A stretch of 64,000 nucleotides of DNA from Aliiroseovarius sp. F47248L (lineage in GTDB: Bacteria; Pseudomonadota; Alphaproteobacteria; Rhodobacterales; Rhodobacteraceae), in NCBI RefSeq assembly GCF_023016085.1, contig NZ_JALKBF010000001.1, forward strand, positions 186,001 through 250,000. Direction: 5' to 3'. This document shows positions 47,207 through 56,168 of the stretch, piece after piece. Made by a program: the position numbers and the translations under genes. The first letter of the stretch is position 1, and every line of letters begins with the position of its first letter. The notes below the pieces were generated by a model. That model saw only the letters and a program-made list of their open reading frames with translations. It searched no databases and was not told where the DNA came from.

Positions 47207-48351
47207 GCTATCTGGAGTATAATGTAAAATACGTGCCGGCGGGTCTGCGCAAGGTGCTTTACGTCAATTGGTTTCTGGTCTTGCTTTTGACCGCTGTAGC
47301 GTCGATGGGTTTCCTGATGCTCTATTCCGTGGCTGGGGGCAGCATGGAACCGTGGGCCGCAGCGCAGATGAAGCGGTTTGCCCTGGGCATGACTTTAATG
47401 TTCGCAATCGCGATGGTGCCGATCTGGTTTTGGCGCAACATGGCGGGTTTGGGATATATCCTTTCACTGGTTTTATTGATCCTGGTTGAATTCGTGGGTT
47501 CGACGGGCATGGGTGCGCAACGGTGGATTGATCTAGGGTTTATTCGCTTGCAACCTTCCGAGCTGTCCAAAATCACATTGGTGATGATCCTTGCCGCCTA
47601 CTATGACTGGCTGGATATCAAGAAGGTGTCGCGCCCTTTTTGGGTACTGTTGCCGATCATCCTGATCCTGCTGCCTACGGCATTGGTTCTGAAACAGCCG
47701 GACCTTGGCACGTCGATCCTTTTGCTTACGGGTGGTGGTGCCATCATGTTTCTGGCCGGTGTCAGTCTTTGGTATTTTGGTGCAGTTATCGCGGCGGGAA
47801 TTGGTCTTGTGACATCTGTGTTCATGTCGCGCGGCACCGATTGGCAGCTTCTCAAAGACTACCAATACCGCCGTATCGACACGTTTCTTGACCCGTCGTC
47901 CGACCCGTTGGGGGCAGGGTACCACATCACCCAGTCGAAAATTGCGTTGGGGTCAGGGGGATGGACCGGGCGGGGCTTCATGCAAGGCACGCAATCACGG
48001 CTGAACTTTCTGCCCGAAAAGCAGACGGACTTCATTTTCACCACATTGGCGGAGGAACTTGGGTTCCTTGGTGGTGTATCCCTGCTGGCGCTTTATGTGC
48101 TGATCCTTGCGTTTTGTGTCGCATCTGCTCTGCAAAACAAGGATCGCTTCAGTTCGCTTCTGACGCTTGGTGTTGCTGTCACGTTCTTTCTGTTCTTCGC
48201 GGTTAATATGTCGATGGTGATGGGCCTTGCCCCAGTCGTTGGTGTACCCTTACCGCTGGTCAGCTATGGCGGATCAGCGATGCTGGTTCTGTTGGTGGGC
48301 TTCGGACTCGTGCAAAGCGCGCATGTGCATCGGGCGAGGCAGAAACGGTGA
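47203..48351 (+). CDS. rodA: rod shape-determining protein RodA (SEDS peptidoglycan glycosyltransferase)
   Basis: 382 residues with about ten membrane helices. SEDS family motifs include WIDLGFIRLQPSELSKITLV near residue 107, LKQPDLGTSILLL near 165 and the C-terminal GVPLPLVSYGGSAMLVLLVGFGL. It polymerises glycan strands and works with PBP2. Its start overlaps mrdA by four bases, and its own stop is overlapped by the GTGA start of the hydroxyacid dehydrogenase. Confidence 0.96.
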   Translation: MSYLEYNVKYVPAGLRKVLYVNWFLVLLLTAVASMGFLMLYSVAGGSMEPWAAAQMKRFALGMTLMFAIAMVPIWFWRNMAGLGYILSLVLLILVEFVGSTGMGAQRWIDLGFIRLQPSELSKITLVMILAAYYDWLDIKKVSRPFWVLLPIILILLPTALVLKQPDLGTSILLLTGGGAIMFLAGVSLWYFGAVIAAGIGLVTSVFMSRGTDWQLLKDYQYRRIDTFLDPSSDPLGAGYHITQSKIALGSGGWTGRGFMQGTQSRLNFLPEKQTDFIFTTLAEELGFLGGVSLLALYVLILAFCVASALQNKDRFSSLLTLGVAVTFFLFFAVNMSMVMGLAPVVGVPLPLVSYGGSAMLVLLVGFGLVQSAHVHRARQKR

Positions 48352-49280
48352 CAGTGAACGTCCTATATGCTGGCAACCCGAAACTGTGGTCGGTCTATGA
48401 CGTGGAGCTGCGCAAAGCTCTGGCCAAGCAGCATATTACTGCCAACGTTTCGGCCGATGTAACACCTGAAGACGTAGATTACATCGTATATGCCCCAAAC
48501 GGCCCGTTGCAGGATTTCACACCGTACACCCGCGCGAAAGCGGTGCTTGGACTATGGGCCGGGGTTGAGAAGGTGGTGGGCAACCCAACCCTGACGCAAC
48601 ACTATGCAAGGATGGTCGATGACGGCCTGACCCAAGGGATGACCGAATGGGTCACGGGCCACGTTCTGCGTCACCATCTTGGGATGGATCAGTATATTCA
48701 CCGCACCGATCCGATCTGGCACCAACCAGCCCCGCCTCTGGCGCGCGACCGGACGGTTGCAGTATTGGGTCTTGGGGCGTTAGGGGCTGCGGCGGCTCAG
48801 GCACTGCGGGCGTTGGATTTCAAAGTCTGTGGCTGGAGCCGCAGCCAAAAAAACATTGCAGGCATTGACTGTTTTAGCGGAGACGAGGGCTTGCGCAATG
48901 TTTTGTCCCGCGCGGAAATTGTAGTTCTTCTTTTGCCCAAGACACCGGCGACCGAGAATATCCTGAACGCCGAGCGTTTGGGTTGGCTGCCGAATGGTGC
49001 GGTGATCATCAATCCGGGGCGTGGCCCGTTGATCGACGATGGGGCATTGCTGGCCGCGCTGGACAGTGGGCAGATTGGCCATGCGACCCTCGATGTGTTT
49101 CGGGTCGAGCCTTTGCCTGCTGATGACCCTTATTGGGCGCATCCCAAAGTGACAGTTACGCCGCATATTGCTGCGGATACCCGCCCTGCCTCGGCCGCTC
49201 GAGTTATTGTCGAAAATATCAGACGAGGTGAGGCAGGCGAGCCTTTATTGCATCTGGTCGACCGCGAAGCAGGATACTGA
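48348..49280 (+). CDS. 2-hydroxyacid dehydrogenase (glyoxylate/hydroxypyruvate reductase A type)
   Basis: 310 residues from a GTG that overlaps the rodA stop (GTGA). The NAD(P) loop is VAVLGLGALGAAAAQALRALDF near residue 137, with catalytic INPGRGPLIDD (Arg), FRVEPLPADDPYW (Glu) and VTPHIAAD (His). This is the GhrA branch, which reduces glyoxylate and hydroxypyruvate. It differs from the other hydroxyacid dehydrogenase at 13.8 kb. Its tight coupling to the cell-wall genes has no obvious metabolic reason. Confidence 0.9.
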   Translation: MTVNVLYAGNPKLWSVYDVELRKALAKQHITANVSADVTPEDVDYIVYAPNGPLQDFTPYTRAKAVLGLWAGVEKVVGNPTLTQHYARMVDDGLTQGMTEWVTGHVLRHHLGMDQYIHRTDPIWHQPAPPLARDRTVAVLGLGALGAAAAQALRALDFKVCGWSRSQKNIAGIDCFSGDEGLRNVLSRAEIVVLLLPKTPATENILNAERLGWLPNGAVIINPGRGPLIDDGALLAALDSGQIGHATLDVFRVEPLPADDPYWAHPKVTVTPHIAADTRPASAARVIVENIRRGEAGEPLLHLVDREAGY

Positions 49281-49293
49281 TCTGTTTCGGCGC

Positions 49294-49731
49294 TTAGAGT
49301 TCCATCCAGATCGTCACCGGCCCGTCATTCACCAACGAGACTTTCATGTCTGCCCCGAACTGTCCCTGCCCTGTGGGAATGCCAAGTTTGCGCAAGGCAT
49401 TTGCAAAGTGATTGTAGAGCCGTTCCCCTTCTGCGGGGCTGGCAGCGGAGGTAAATCCAGGACGGTTCCCGCGCGAGGTATCGGCGGCCAACGTGAACTG
49501 GCTGACCACAAGAGCGCCACCATCTGTATCAAGCAACGAGCGGTTCATCTTACCAGCATCATCCTTGAAAATGCGCAGTTTTGCGATCTTGGCAGCCAAC
49601 GCATTTGCATTGGTGTCGGTGTCGCCCTCCATCGCGCAAACAAGGATCATCAGGCCCGGCCCGGTCTGACCGATCTGAACCCCATCAACTTGAACGGCGG
49701 CTTCGCTGACGCGTTGGATCAGGGCTTTCAT
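49294..49731 (-). CDS. dtd: D-aminoacyl-tRNA deacylase
   Basis: 145 residues from ATG 49731, overlapping the nitroreductase stop by four bases. Signature segments are [16 protein letters not shown] at the start, [18 protein letters not shown] (the S-Q-x-T-L active-site region) near residue 75 and the cross-subunit G-P-V-T-I-W at the end. It removes D-amino acids, and glycine from tRNA-Ala, to keep charging accurate. It is the last gene of the minus-strand run. Confidence 0.95.
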   Translation of the reverse strand: MKALIQRVSEAAVQVDGVQIGQTGPGLMILVCAMEGDTDTNANALAAKIAKLRIFKDDAGKMNRSLLDTDGGALVVSQFTLAADTSRGNRPGFTSAASPAEGERLYNHFANALRKLGIPTGQGQFGADMKVSLVNDGPVTIWMEL

Positions 49732-50411
49732 GTCTCGTCCTCTTGTCCGTGTAGACGCATCCACTCATCCATCGGCGCACGCGAGGTGCGAAAACCGTTC
49801 GCTGGGTGTGTTTTATCGGGATAGCCGAACGATATTCCGCTCAGAATGATGCGGTCATCAGGCAATCTAAACCATTCGCGCAAAAACGGAGCATAGGCCG
49901 CCACAGCTGCTTGCGGGATCGAAGCCAGACCGAGTGATGTGGCCGCCAACGTGAAGCCTGTGATGAAACCGCCGCAATCGAGATAGGCATTGGGACCAAG
50001 CTCAGCCGGAGCGGTTAGCAAGGCGAAGCAGGGCGCCCCGAACAGTCGGAAGTTTTCCATCAGCTGCTGAGCCGACGCGGCCCGGTCGCCCCGAGCCACG
50101 CCAACAGCTTTATAAAGTTGCAAGCCGCAGGACTTGCGCCGGGATTGATGCTTTCCTGTATAGGCGCTGGGCCACGGGACATCGGGGGTTTGAGCCGCGG
50201 TCATCGCATGGTCATACAGTGCTGTGCGTAGACGGTCTGTTTCAGCGCCCACCGTGATGTCGACTTGCCATGGCTGCGCATTGCACCAGCTTGGCACTTT
50301 CTGCGCGGCGGTCAGGATCTGCTCGATTTTGATTGCGGATACCGGATCGGAGCGAAACCCGCGGCAGGAATGCCGAGCGCCAAGTAGCGCTGTGAAATCA
50401 TCATATTGCAT
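49728..50411 (-). CDS. nitroreductase family flavoprotein
   Basis: 227 residues. The FMN-binding N terminus [25 protein letters not shown], the [13 protein letters not shown] motif near residue 35 and the C-terminal RISYGYP-like [16 protein letters not shown] identify the family. It probably reduces nitro compounds, quinones or flavins with NAD(P)H. Physiological substrate unknown. Nine bases separate it from the zinc-ribbon gene. Confidence 0.9.
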   Translation of the reverse strand: MQYDDFTALLGARHSCRGFRSDPVSAIKIEQILTAAQKVPSWCNAQPWQVDITVGAETDRLRTALYDHAMTAAQTPDVPWPSAYTGKHQSRRKSCGLQLYKAVGVARGDRAASAQQLMENFRLFGAPCFALLTAPAELGPNAYLDCGGFITGFTLAATSLGLASIPQAAVAAYAPFLREWFRLPDDRIILSGISFGYPDKTHPANGFRTSRAPMDEWMRLHGQEDET

Positions 50412-50420
50412 GATGCGGTC

Positions 50421-51536
50421 CTATTGGCTTTGGGCCGACAGATAACCGATTGTTGCAGCTACAATCAGCCCTAAAATGACGGCGAAAGTGATCTTCCAAG
50501 CGGAATAGGGGCGTTCACCCTGCACCCGCCCATTTTGTCCGTTCACCACGAACCGATAAGTCTTGCCGCGATACTTGTACGCCGCCAGCCAGACCGGCAG
50601 AAGAATGTGTTTGAAGGTCACGTCGGACATCTTGGTGTCCATTGACGTGACACGCTGCCGATCTCCGCCGATGTCAAACTTCACGTCGCGCAGGATGATC
50701 CGGTTCATGTAATCGCGCGCTTCGGAAAAGCCTTGCTTCAGATCAACGGTGTAGCCTTCGGCTTGAAATCCAGCCAGATATTCGGGTCGATATGGCTCTA
50801 GTCGCGATAGATCCCAAGGTTCCAACGCATCAGTGTATTTCTTTGGCAATCCGCGTGACGCCAGCACCAATACATCATCGAAGAACCGCGCGACCTTCCC
50901 AGATGCAGGGCGCCACCTGACAGTTTGCGAGCGTTGTTTGCGCTCTTTACCGTTGACCGATACCGTTCTCACACGTTCATGCACCGTGCCGCGTTGGCCG
51001 CTGTACGTGGTACGCGTGTCGGCGTCATAAGTCCAGTAGGGAACATAGATCCCAGACATGCGCCGCCCCTTGCGCGCGTATTCGCGCAGCCCATTTGGCG
51101 CAAACCACAGCCGCCCCAGCCAATCGGTCATTGCTTTGTGCGCATCGCGTTCCTTGACCTCAAATGGGGCAAGCCCCTTGGGTTTGAACCGTCGATGCGC
51201 ACCTGTATCGGTGACGACCGGCGTCGCGCAGAAGGGGCATTCCGTGGCGTGGGTTTCACCATCAAATTCAATCAGAGCCGCACAATTCGGGCACGTAACA
51301 ACGCGCGTGATTTCGGTCTCGGACTCCGGCAGTTGTTCGGAAAGGGCGCGTTTTAGATCCAGTTCACGAATGACTGGTACGGTTTGTGGCCGATCATCAA
51401 TTGCTTGTTCATTGCCGCAGTGATCGCAGGTCAACAGGTTGCGTTCGGGATCAAACCGCAAATCCGCCCCGCATTGGTCGCAGGGAAAGCGGTGTTCTTC
51501 CAGCGGCGCTTGTGTGTCTTCACGCGGATAAGCCAT
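50421..51536 (-). CDS. zinc-ribbon membrane protein (TFIIB-type zinc finger, YdjG-like)
   Basis: 371 residues from ATG 51536. An ATG six codons upstream has no ribosome binding site. Two zinc ribbons are at the N terminus: C-x2-C pairs in FPCDQCGADLRF and LTCDHCGNEQ, then VTCPNCAALIEF and TECPFCATPVV. A middle beta-rich domain includes YWTYDADTRTTYSGQRG, and a single C-terminal membrane helix (ITFAVILGLIVAATIGYL) ends the protein. This architecture resembles B. subtilis YdjG, whose gene lies beside the SPFH gene ydjI, as here. Exact function unknown. Confidence 0.82.
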   Translation of the reverse strand: MAYPREDTQAPLEEHRFPCDQCGADLRFDPERNLLTCDHCGNEQAIDDRPQTVPVIRELDLKRALSEQLPESETEITRVVTCPNCAALIEFDGETHATECPFCATPVVTDTGAHRRFKPKGLAPFEVKERDAHKAMTDWLGRLWFAPNGLREYARKGRRMSGIYVPYWTYDADTRTTYSGQRGTVHERVRTVSVNGKERKQRSQTVRWRPASGKVARFFDDVLVLASRGLPKKYTDALEPWDLSRLEPYRPEYLAGFQAEGYTVDLKQGFSEARDYMNRIILRDVKFDIGGDRQRVTSMDTKMSDVTFKHILLPVWLAAYKYRGKTYRFVVNGQNGRVQGERPYSAWKITFAVILGLIVAATIGYLSAQSQ

Positions 51537-51599
51537 CCGGGTCGGCCTCGTCATTCAGGCAGAGGAAAGAGGTGGGCGACGCGGGTGCCGCCCAAAAAA

Positions 51600-52715
51600 T
51601 CAGGAGCTGGGCGGTGGGGGTGGCAGAACGGTAAACAACTGCGCTAGCTCTGCCACATCTTCGGCCCGTTTCCAGCCATCCAGACCGGGGGTCCAGACAT
51701 GAGTATCGCGCGTCAGACCGCCAGAAGCAGCCATACGACCAAGCGCGGCTTTGGAGAATGGCCCCTTTGTCTCACCGTTCTCGGCCACGTGCCAGACACG
51801 TTCAACCGGTGGTGGTGGCGGCGCCTGAGGCGCGGGCGCCGCAGGCGCAGCCCCCCACGGACCGGCCTGTGCCATTTGTCCAGCCATAGCCATACCCATC
51901 CCCATGCCAAGGCCTGCGCCCATACCACCGCCGCCATTTGGGTTCTGCGCGGCGGTTGTCATCGCCTCTGCAGCCGAATATTGCGTGAACGCGCCCAGAT
52001 CTCCTGCCACGCCCATTGACGTGCGCTTGTCCAATGCAGCCTCAACAGCTGGGGGAAGTGAGATGTTTTCGATATAGAATTCAGGAATGATCAGGCCGTA
52101 TTCGGCGACAATACCCGAGATTTCGGCGGCAATCAGCTTGCCCAGATCGGCCGTGTTCGCGGCCATATCCAGAACCGGGATGCCTGCACTTGCAATCACG
52201 CGACTGAACGCCTGTACGATGATGTTACGGATTTGATAACTGATCTCGTCCATCGTAAATTCGCCATCCGTACCGACGATTTCGACCAGAAACTTCGCCG
52301 GGTCAGAAACACGCACGCTGTAGGTGCCGAATGCTCGGATACGGGTGGGACCAAACTCGGGATCGCGCAACATGATCGGGTTCTTAGTGCCCCATTTCAG
52401 GTCATTGAAACGGGTCGTGTTGACGAAGTAGATCTCTGATTTGAATGGCGATTTGAAGCCGTGATCCCAATGGTTGATCGTCGTCAGGATCGGCATGTTG
52501 TTGGTTTCGAGCATGTAAAGACCCGGCGTGAACACATCTGCCAGTTGACCTTCATGCACAAACACCGCCGACTGCCCTTCGCGCACCGTCAGCTTGGCAC
52601 CATATTTGATTTCGTGATCTTCACGTTCGAACCGCCAGACCATGGTGTCTCGGGTGTCATCCACCCAGTGAATAACATCGATAAACTCGCCGGTTAGAAA
52701 ATCAAGAATTCCCAT
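51600..52715 (-). CDS. SPFH-domain (virion core/YdjI-like) protein with C-terminal GYF_2-type domain
   Basis: 371 residues with a very strong ribosome binding site (AAGGAGGGAG). The SPFH core covers roughly residues 30-220, with AVFVHEGQLADVFTPGLYML and ISYQIRNIIVQAFSRVIAS. A glycine/methionine-rich and proline-rich linker (about 245-305) leads to a tail VWHVAENGETKGPFSKAALG to VWTPGLDGWKRAEDV, typical of GYF_2 domains. SPFH proteins form membrane-associated rings that organise membrane domains. Its zinc-ribbon neighbour is a known partner type in Firmicutes. Confidence 0.88.
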   Translation of the reverse strand: MGILDFLTGEFIDVIHWVDDTRDTMVWRFEREDHEIKYGAKLTVREGQSAVFVHEGQLADVFTPGLYMLETNNMPILTTINHWDHGFKSPFKSEIYFVNTTRFNDLKWGTKNPIMLRDPEFGPTRIRAFGTYSVRVSDPAKFLVEIVGTDGEFTMDEISYQIRNIIVQAFSRVIASAGIPVLDMAANTADLGKLIAAEISGIVAEYGLIIPEFYIENISLPPAVEAALDKRTSMGVAGDLGAFTQYSAAEAMTTAAQNPNGGGGMGAGLGMGMGMAMAGQMAQAGPWGAAPAAPAPQAPPPPPVERVWHVAENGETKGPFSKAALGRMAASGGLTRDTHVWTPGLDGWKRAEDVAELAQLFTVLPPPPPSS

Positions 52716-52742
52716 AGTTACGCTCCCTCCTTGGGGTGTCGA

Positions 52743-53696
52743 TCATACTGCACCGCCGGTCAATTCGGCGGCAATCTGTTGGATAATCGGTCGGGCTTCA
52801 TCTGCGGTCATGTTCGGCCGCAGCCGATCATCGTAAAGCATGCGAAGCAGGTTTTCATCATGTGTGGTCAGCAGACCAAATTCCTCGTCATCATTGAAAA
52901 TTGACGGGCGCGCGACAGGACTGTCATTGGACAAGCCCAAGCCTTGCGCGACCTCTTCATGGATGCACGAGGTTCGCATCAGGTCGGGGTGTTCGCTGCG
53001 GATCACAGCCACCGCCTGTTCGAATTGTCCGTTATTGGCCGGGTCGCGCCCAAAAACGAGACAATAGGTATCGCGGGGCATGTTAAGGACCGCTCGCTGG
53101 CTAAGTGCGCTGATGCCGGGCACGACCCGGCGCAGTTCCGGTCCAAAGGCTCTGCGTTCATCCTCGTTCAGGATATAGACGTGAAAATTGCCAACGCCAT
53201 TGGTCATGCTAATCGGGTGGCCGGTGACGCGGGCCAATCTGCGCACGTATCTGGACAGAATTGCGCGGTCCTGCACCTTTCTTTCGTTCGGTGTAGACAA
53301 CCCAAACTGGATTGATACCCGAACTGGTTTTTCCCAACGCGTCAGGTGTGAGGCATTCTCGCGTGCAATCAAGCGCCCTCCGGAGGCTGAATATTCTTGA
53401 AAGAACGCGATGCGTTCAAAGTTACGGGCCAACATGGCCGCACTGAACGGAACATCAGCGCCGCCGCCATCGGTGCGTAACAGTCCTTGTGTAAGCAAAC
53501 TGCGCTGGACACTGGCGTAATAGGAGGTCAACGCTTTGCTTTCAGCACTTGGCACATCGGGGATTGAGGCTGCCCTTGGCTTCGGTGTCGGCGATGTAGG
53601 TAACCCCGTCGCGCCGGGTCCAGACGGTTGACATGCCGACAGCGCCAGCATTGCCGCCAGCGCTCCGGTTGCCATTTTCAGGGCGTATCGCCGCAT
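52743..53696 (-). CDS. DUF2927 lipoprotein (putative zincin)
   Basis: 317 residues from ATG 53696. The lipobox L-S-A-C near residue 21 marks a lipoprotein. The DUF2927 region carries RVSIQFGLSTPNERKVQDRA and, near residue 240, CIHEEVAQGLGLSNDSP with a later HDENLLRMLYDDRLRPNM. H-E-E-V-A-Q-G-L-G resembles a metal-binding helix. It sits between telA and the SPFH gene with short gaps, so it is likely the outer or periplasmic part of the same system. No substrate known. Confidence 0.85.
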   Translation of the reverse strand: MRRYALKMATGALAAMLALSACQPSGPGATGLPTSPTPKPRAASIPDVPSAESKALTSYYASVQRSLLTQGLLRTDGGGADVPFSAAMLARNFERIAFFQEYSASGGRLIARENASHLTRWEKPVRVSIQFGLSTPNERKVQDRAILSRYVRRLARVTGHPISMTNGVGNFHVYILNEDERRAFGPELRRVVPGISALSQRAVLNMPRDTYCLVFGRDPANNGQFEQAVAVIRSEHPDLMRTSCIHEEVAQGLGLSNDSPVARPSIFNDDEEFGLLTTHDENLLRMLYDDRLRPNMTADEARPIIQQIAAELTGGAV

Positions 53697-53718
53697 TCTG
53701 TCCCTTTCGCAGTCCAGT

Positions 53719-54912
53719 TTATCCGTGCGGAACCGAGCTTGCCATGTTGTGCGCCGATGCTGTGCCGCGCGATGTAGCGGCCGCAAGCGTTTCCTTCAGC
53801 TCGGCTTCCATCTTGATCAGATCTTCCTCGGCTGCAGCGCGTTTAGCCTTGCCTTCGTCGGCAATCGCCAGGCTTTCTTCGATCGTGGCGATCAGAGTGG
53901 CATTGGCGGATTTCACGGCTTCGATGTCAAAGACACCGCGCTCCATTTCCTTGCGTACCATACGGTTTGCTTCTTGCAGGTTCTCGGCATTGGCGGTCAA
54001 CAACTCATTGGTGAGATCGGTGGCTGATTTCACCGCCTTGGCAGCTTCAGCCGACCGTTGGATGGTGACGGCCTGCGCCAGTTGGGTTTCCCAAAGCGGC
54101 ACGGTGTTCACCAGGGTCGAGTTGATCTTTGTCACCAGCGACTTGTCATTTTCCTGCACCAACCGGATAGAAGGCAGCGACTGCATCGTCACTTGGCGTG
54201 TCAGTTTCAGGTCATGCACTCGGCGTTCCAGATCATCCCGCGCGGCGCGCAGGTCACGCAACTCCTGAGCTTTGATCACGCCCTGATCTTCGGGCGCGTC
54301 GGCCACTTCGGCTTCCTTGGCGGGGATGACGGTGTTATCCAGCTCGGCTAGCTTGGCCTCGCCCGCCGAGATATACAGCGCAAGTTCGTCATAGAATTCC
54401 AGCGTCTTTTCATAGAGCTTGTCGAGCGATTTGATATCTTTCAAAAGCGTATGCTCATGCCCCAGAAGATTGTCAGTGATTTTATCGATCTGCCCCTGAA
54501 CATCTTCATAGCGCGCCATGAACTTCGCTGCTGGCGCCAGACGACCCAGCAGTTTTTCCCACCAGCTGCGTTCGCGCCGCATGTCCAACTCGCTGATCGA
54601 AAAGCCGCGGATTGTGGTGACGATGTTGCGCAGGCTGTCACCGGCTGGACCAACATCTTTGTTGCGCACACCGGCCAGCATATCCTGACTGATCACCTGC
54701 AATTCGGACTGGGCGGCGGATCCGAACTCGATGATTGACTGGGTATTTTCCATGTCGATTTCAGCCATGCGCTTCTCAATAGCGGCGCTGACTTTTTTGT
54801 TGGCTTTTTCTAACGGCACCAATGCGTTTGACGGTTCCGGCAGCACCACGGCTGTCACTTCTTCGATATCCTTCAGGGCGGCTTCGGCCTTCTGGCGGGT
54901 TGTGTCGGTCAT
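53719..54912 (-). CDS. telA: toxic anion resistance protein, TelA family
   Basis: 397 residues, predominantly alpha-helical and coiled-coil, with the TelA segments IIEFGSAAQSELQVISQDML near residue 60, RERSWWEKLLGRLAPAAKFMARYEDVQGQIDKI near 115 and IRLVQENDKSLVTKINSTLVNTVPLWETQLAQAV near 250. TelA-type proteins are linked to tellurite and cell-envelope stress and are usually paired with XpaC, as here. Mechanism is unsettled. Seventeen bases separate it from xpaC. Confidence 0.92.
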   Translation of the reverse strand: MTDTTRQKAEAALKDIEEVTAVVLPEPSNALVPLEKANKKVSAAIEKRMAEIDMENTQSIIEFGSAAQSELQVISQDMLAGVRNKDVGPAGDSLRNIVTTIRGFSISELDMRRERSWWEKLLGRLAPAAKFMARYEDVQGQIDKITDNLLGHEHTLLKDIKSLDKLYEKTLEFYDELALYISAGEAKLAELDNTVIPAKEAEVADAPEDQGVIKAQELRDLRAARDDLERRVHDLKLTRQVTMQSLPSIRLVQENDKSLVTKINSTLVNTVPLWETQLAQAVTIQRSAEAAKAVKSATDLTNELLTANAENLQEANRMVRKEMERGVFDIEAVKSANATLIATIEESLAIADEGKAKRAAAEEDLIKMEAELKETLAAATSRGTASAHNMASSVPHG

Positions 54913-54929
54913 TTGAAAATCCTCACAAG

Positions 54930-55832
54930 TTACTCGGTTCGCACGCCTTCGCGCGCAAGTCTTTCGCGCAAAACTTCGATTTCGACATCAAGGTCGGTGC
55001 GGTTGTCGTTCAGGAATTGTTGAGTGCGGGCGGCGAAGTTGGCTTCGAGATCATCCAGAAGAGCCTCGTAGTCCGCGCGCGCGTTGCTGCCGGGATCACG
55101 CATGTGGATATCAACGAATTTGGTCGTCGCATCACGTGCGCCCAGCAAGTAAACGCCCAAAAACTTTCGTGCTGCGGTCAGATCGCGAGGGTCGTCTTCG
55201 ACCGTGCGAAACATGTCGCGCGCAATTGCAATAAACCGGTCTATGCGCCCTTCAAGTTGACGATCCTTGGTGCGGTCTATGGTCTCTTTCATCGCGCGCA
55301 GGTGTTTTTCAGCCTCGGTGACAGCGCGGGCCACACGGTCGGTTTGAAACGTGTCCACATCTTCCATGCCTTTGTCACTCAGAGGGTCTAGCCCAAAGGA
55401 AAACATGTGCAGACCAAACCCCAGAAGCCCGAGCGCTGTCGCGATGACAGGTGTGCCGTCGACTGAGCCTGCCAGAAACAGACCAACCCCCGTCATGGCC
55501 GAACCAAACAATTTGCGTGGAATGGCTGGTCGGCGTGCGATTTTCCGAGCGTCATATTCTTCCTGCGCCAAGATGCCTTCGCGGGTCAGCCATGCGGCTG
55601 CGATCAACGCGCCAAACGCAAGCAGCCGCAAGATCAGGTCCCCGGGATCGCGGAAAAACGCCAAAAGGGCCAGCGGAAGGGGCGCAAGAAACAACAGGTT
55701 GACACGTCCCCCTGCGCGAGAGCGGGACTTGCCGTGGTAAGGCGCACGTTCGACTGACCCGGCGTCAGGTCGAGTGTCGGAATTGCGATCAGAAGATTTC
55801 GGGCTGAATTCGCCTCCGTAACGCTGTGACAT
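54930..55832 (-). CDS. XpaC family protein (5-bromo-4-chloroindolyl phosphate hydrolysis family)
   Basis: 300 residues from ATG 55832. A GTG immediately upstream is an alternative. Two pairs of hydrophobic segments appear near residues 45-80 (LLFLAPLPLALLAFF, LLAFGALIAAAWL) and 105-145. A helical C-terminal region (VDTFQTDRVARAVTEAEKHLRAM) follows. The family name comes from an old phenotype and does not imply a proven phosphatase. Its regular partner is TelA, immediately downstream. The start codon overlaps the stop of a small membrane ORF. Confidence 0.9.
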   Translation of the reverse strand: MSQRYGGEFSPKSSDRNSDTRPDAGSVERAPYHGKSRSRAGGRVNLLFLAPLPLALLAFFRDPGDLILRLLAFGALIAAAWLTREGILAQEEYDARKIARRPAIPRKLFGSAMTGVGLFLAGSVDGTPVIATALGLLGFGLHMFSFGLDPLSDKGMEDVDTFQTDRVARAVTEAEKHLRAMKETIDRTKDRQLEGRIDRFIAIARDMFRTVEDDPRDLTAARKFLGVYLLGARDATTKFVDIHMRDPGSNARADYEALLDDLEANFAARTQQFLNDNRTDLDVEIEVLRERLAREGVRTE

Positions 55833-55915
55833 CACGCGCCCCCTGTGATGGAAACATAGAGGATCAACGCGACAAGCACGAAAAAAGCGGTCTTTTGTAG
55901 TCCGGTTTCAGACAA
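55832..55915 (-). CDS. candidate small single-helix membrane peptide upstream of xpaC
   Basis: A 27-codon frame from a TTG at 55915 ends in TGA overlapping the xpaC ATG (TGATG). AAAGGG lies six bases before the TTG. The product would be one hydrophobic helix (TAFFVLVALILYVSI) with short ends. The frame stays open and protein-like further upstream (segment PYIGFETATEKGPRLSET) but offers only ATA or ATT starts before an in-frame TAA. So the true start is uncertain, or the 5' part has decayed. Unrecognised, and possibly a small partner of the XpaC-TelA system. Confidence 0.4.
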   Translation of the reverse strand: MSETGLQKTAFFVLVALILYVSITGGA

Positions 55916-56168
55916 TCGGGGCCCTTTCTCGGTCGCAGTTTCAAAGCCAATATAGGGTCGTATGCCCTGTATCGCTATGGGTTTGTTGATGGATTACTGT
56001 CTGGCCAGCACAAATATGGCGTTGGGCTGTCAAGGGTTTGTTATCTATTAAGCGGTCTTTTGTTCCATTGGGGTGTAATGGTGCTCACCTTATATGGGTG
56101 CGCTAACATCGCAACGGGGAAACGCGCCGATTGTTCCCCGGACGTGTGCCTTGTTTGTGGTCAGCTCT
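55916..56168. other. intergenic region between the xpaC run and alkB
   Basis: About 250 bases upstream of the xpaC-telA run and downstream of the alkB stop. It should hold the promoter of that run. I see no clear -35/-10 pair, terminator or RNA. Open frames on the plus strand here continue antisense through alkB and look like shadows. Confidence 0.5.
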
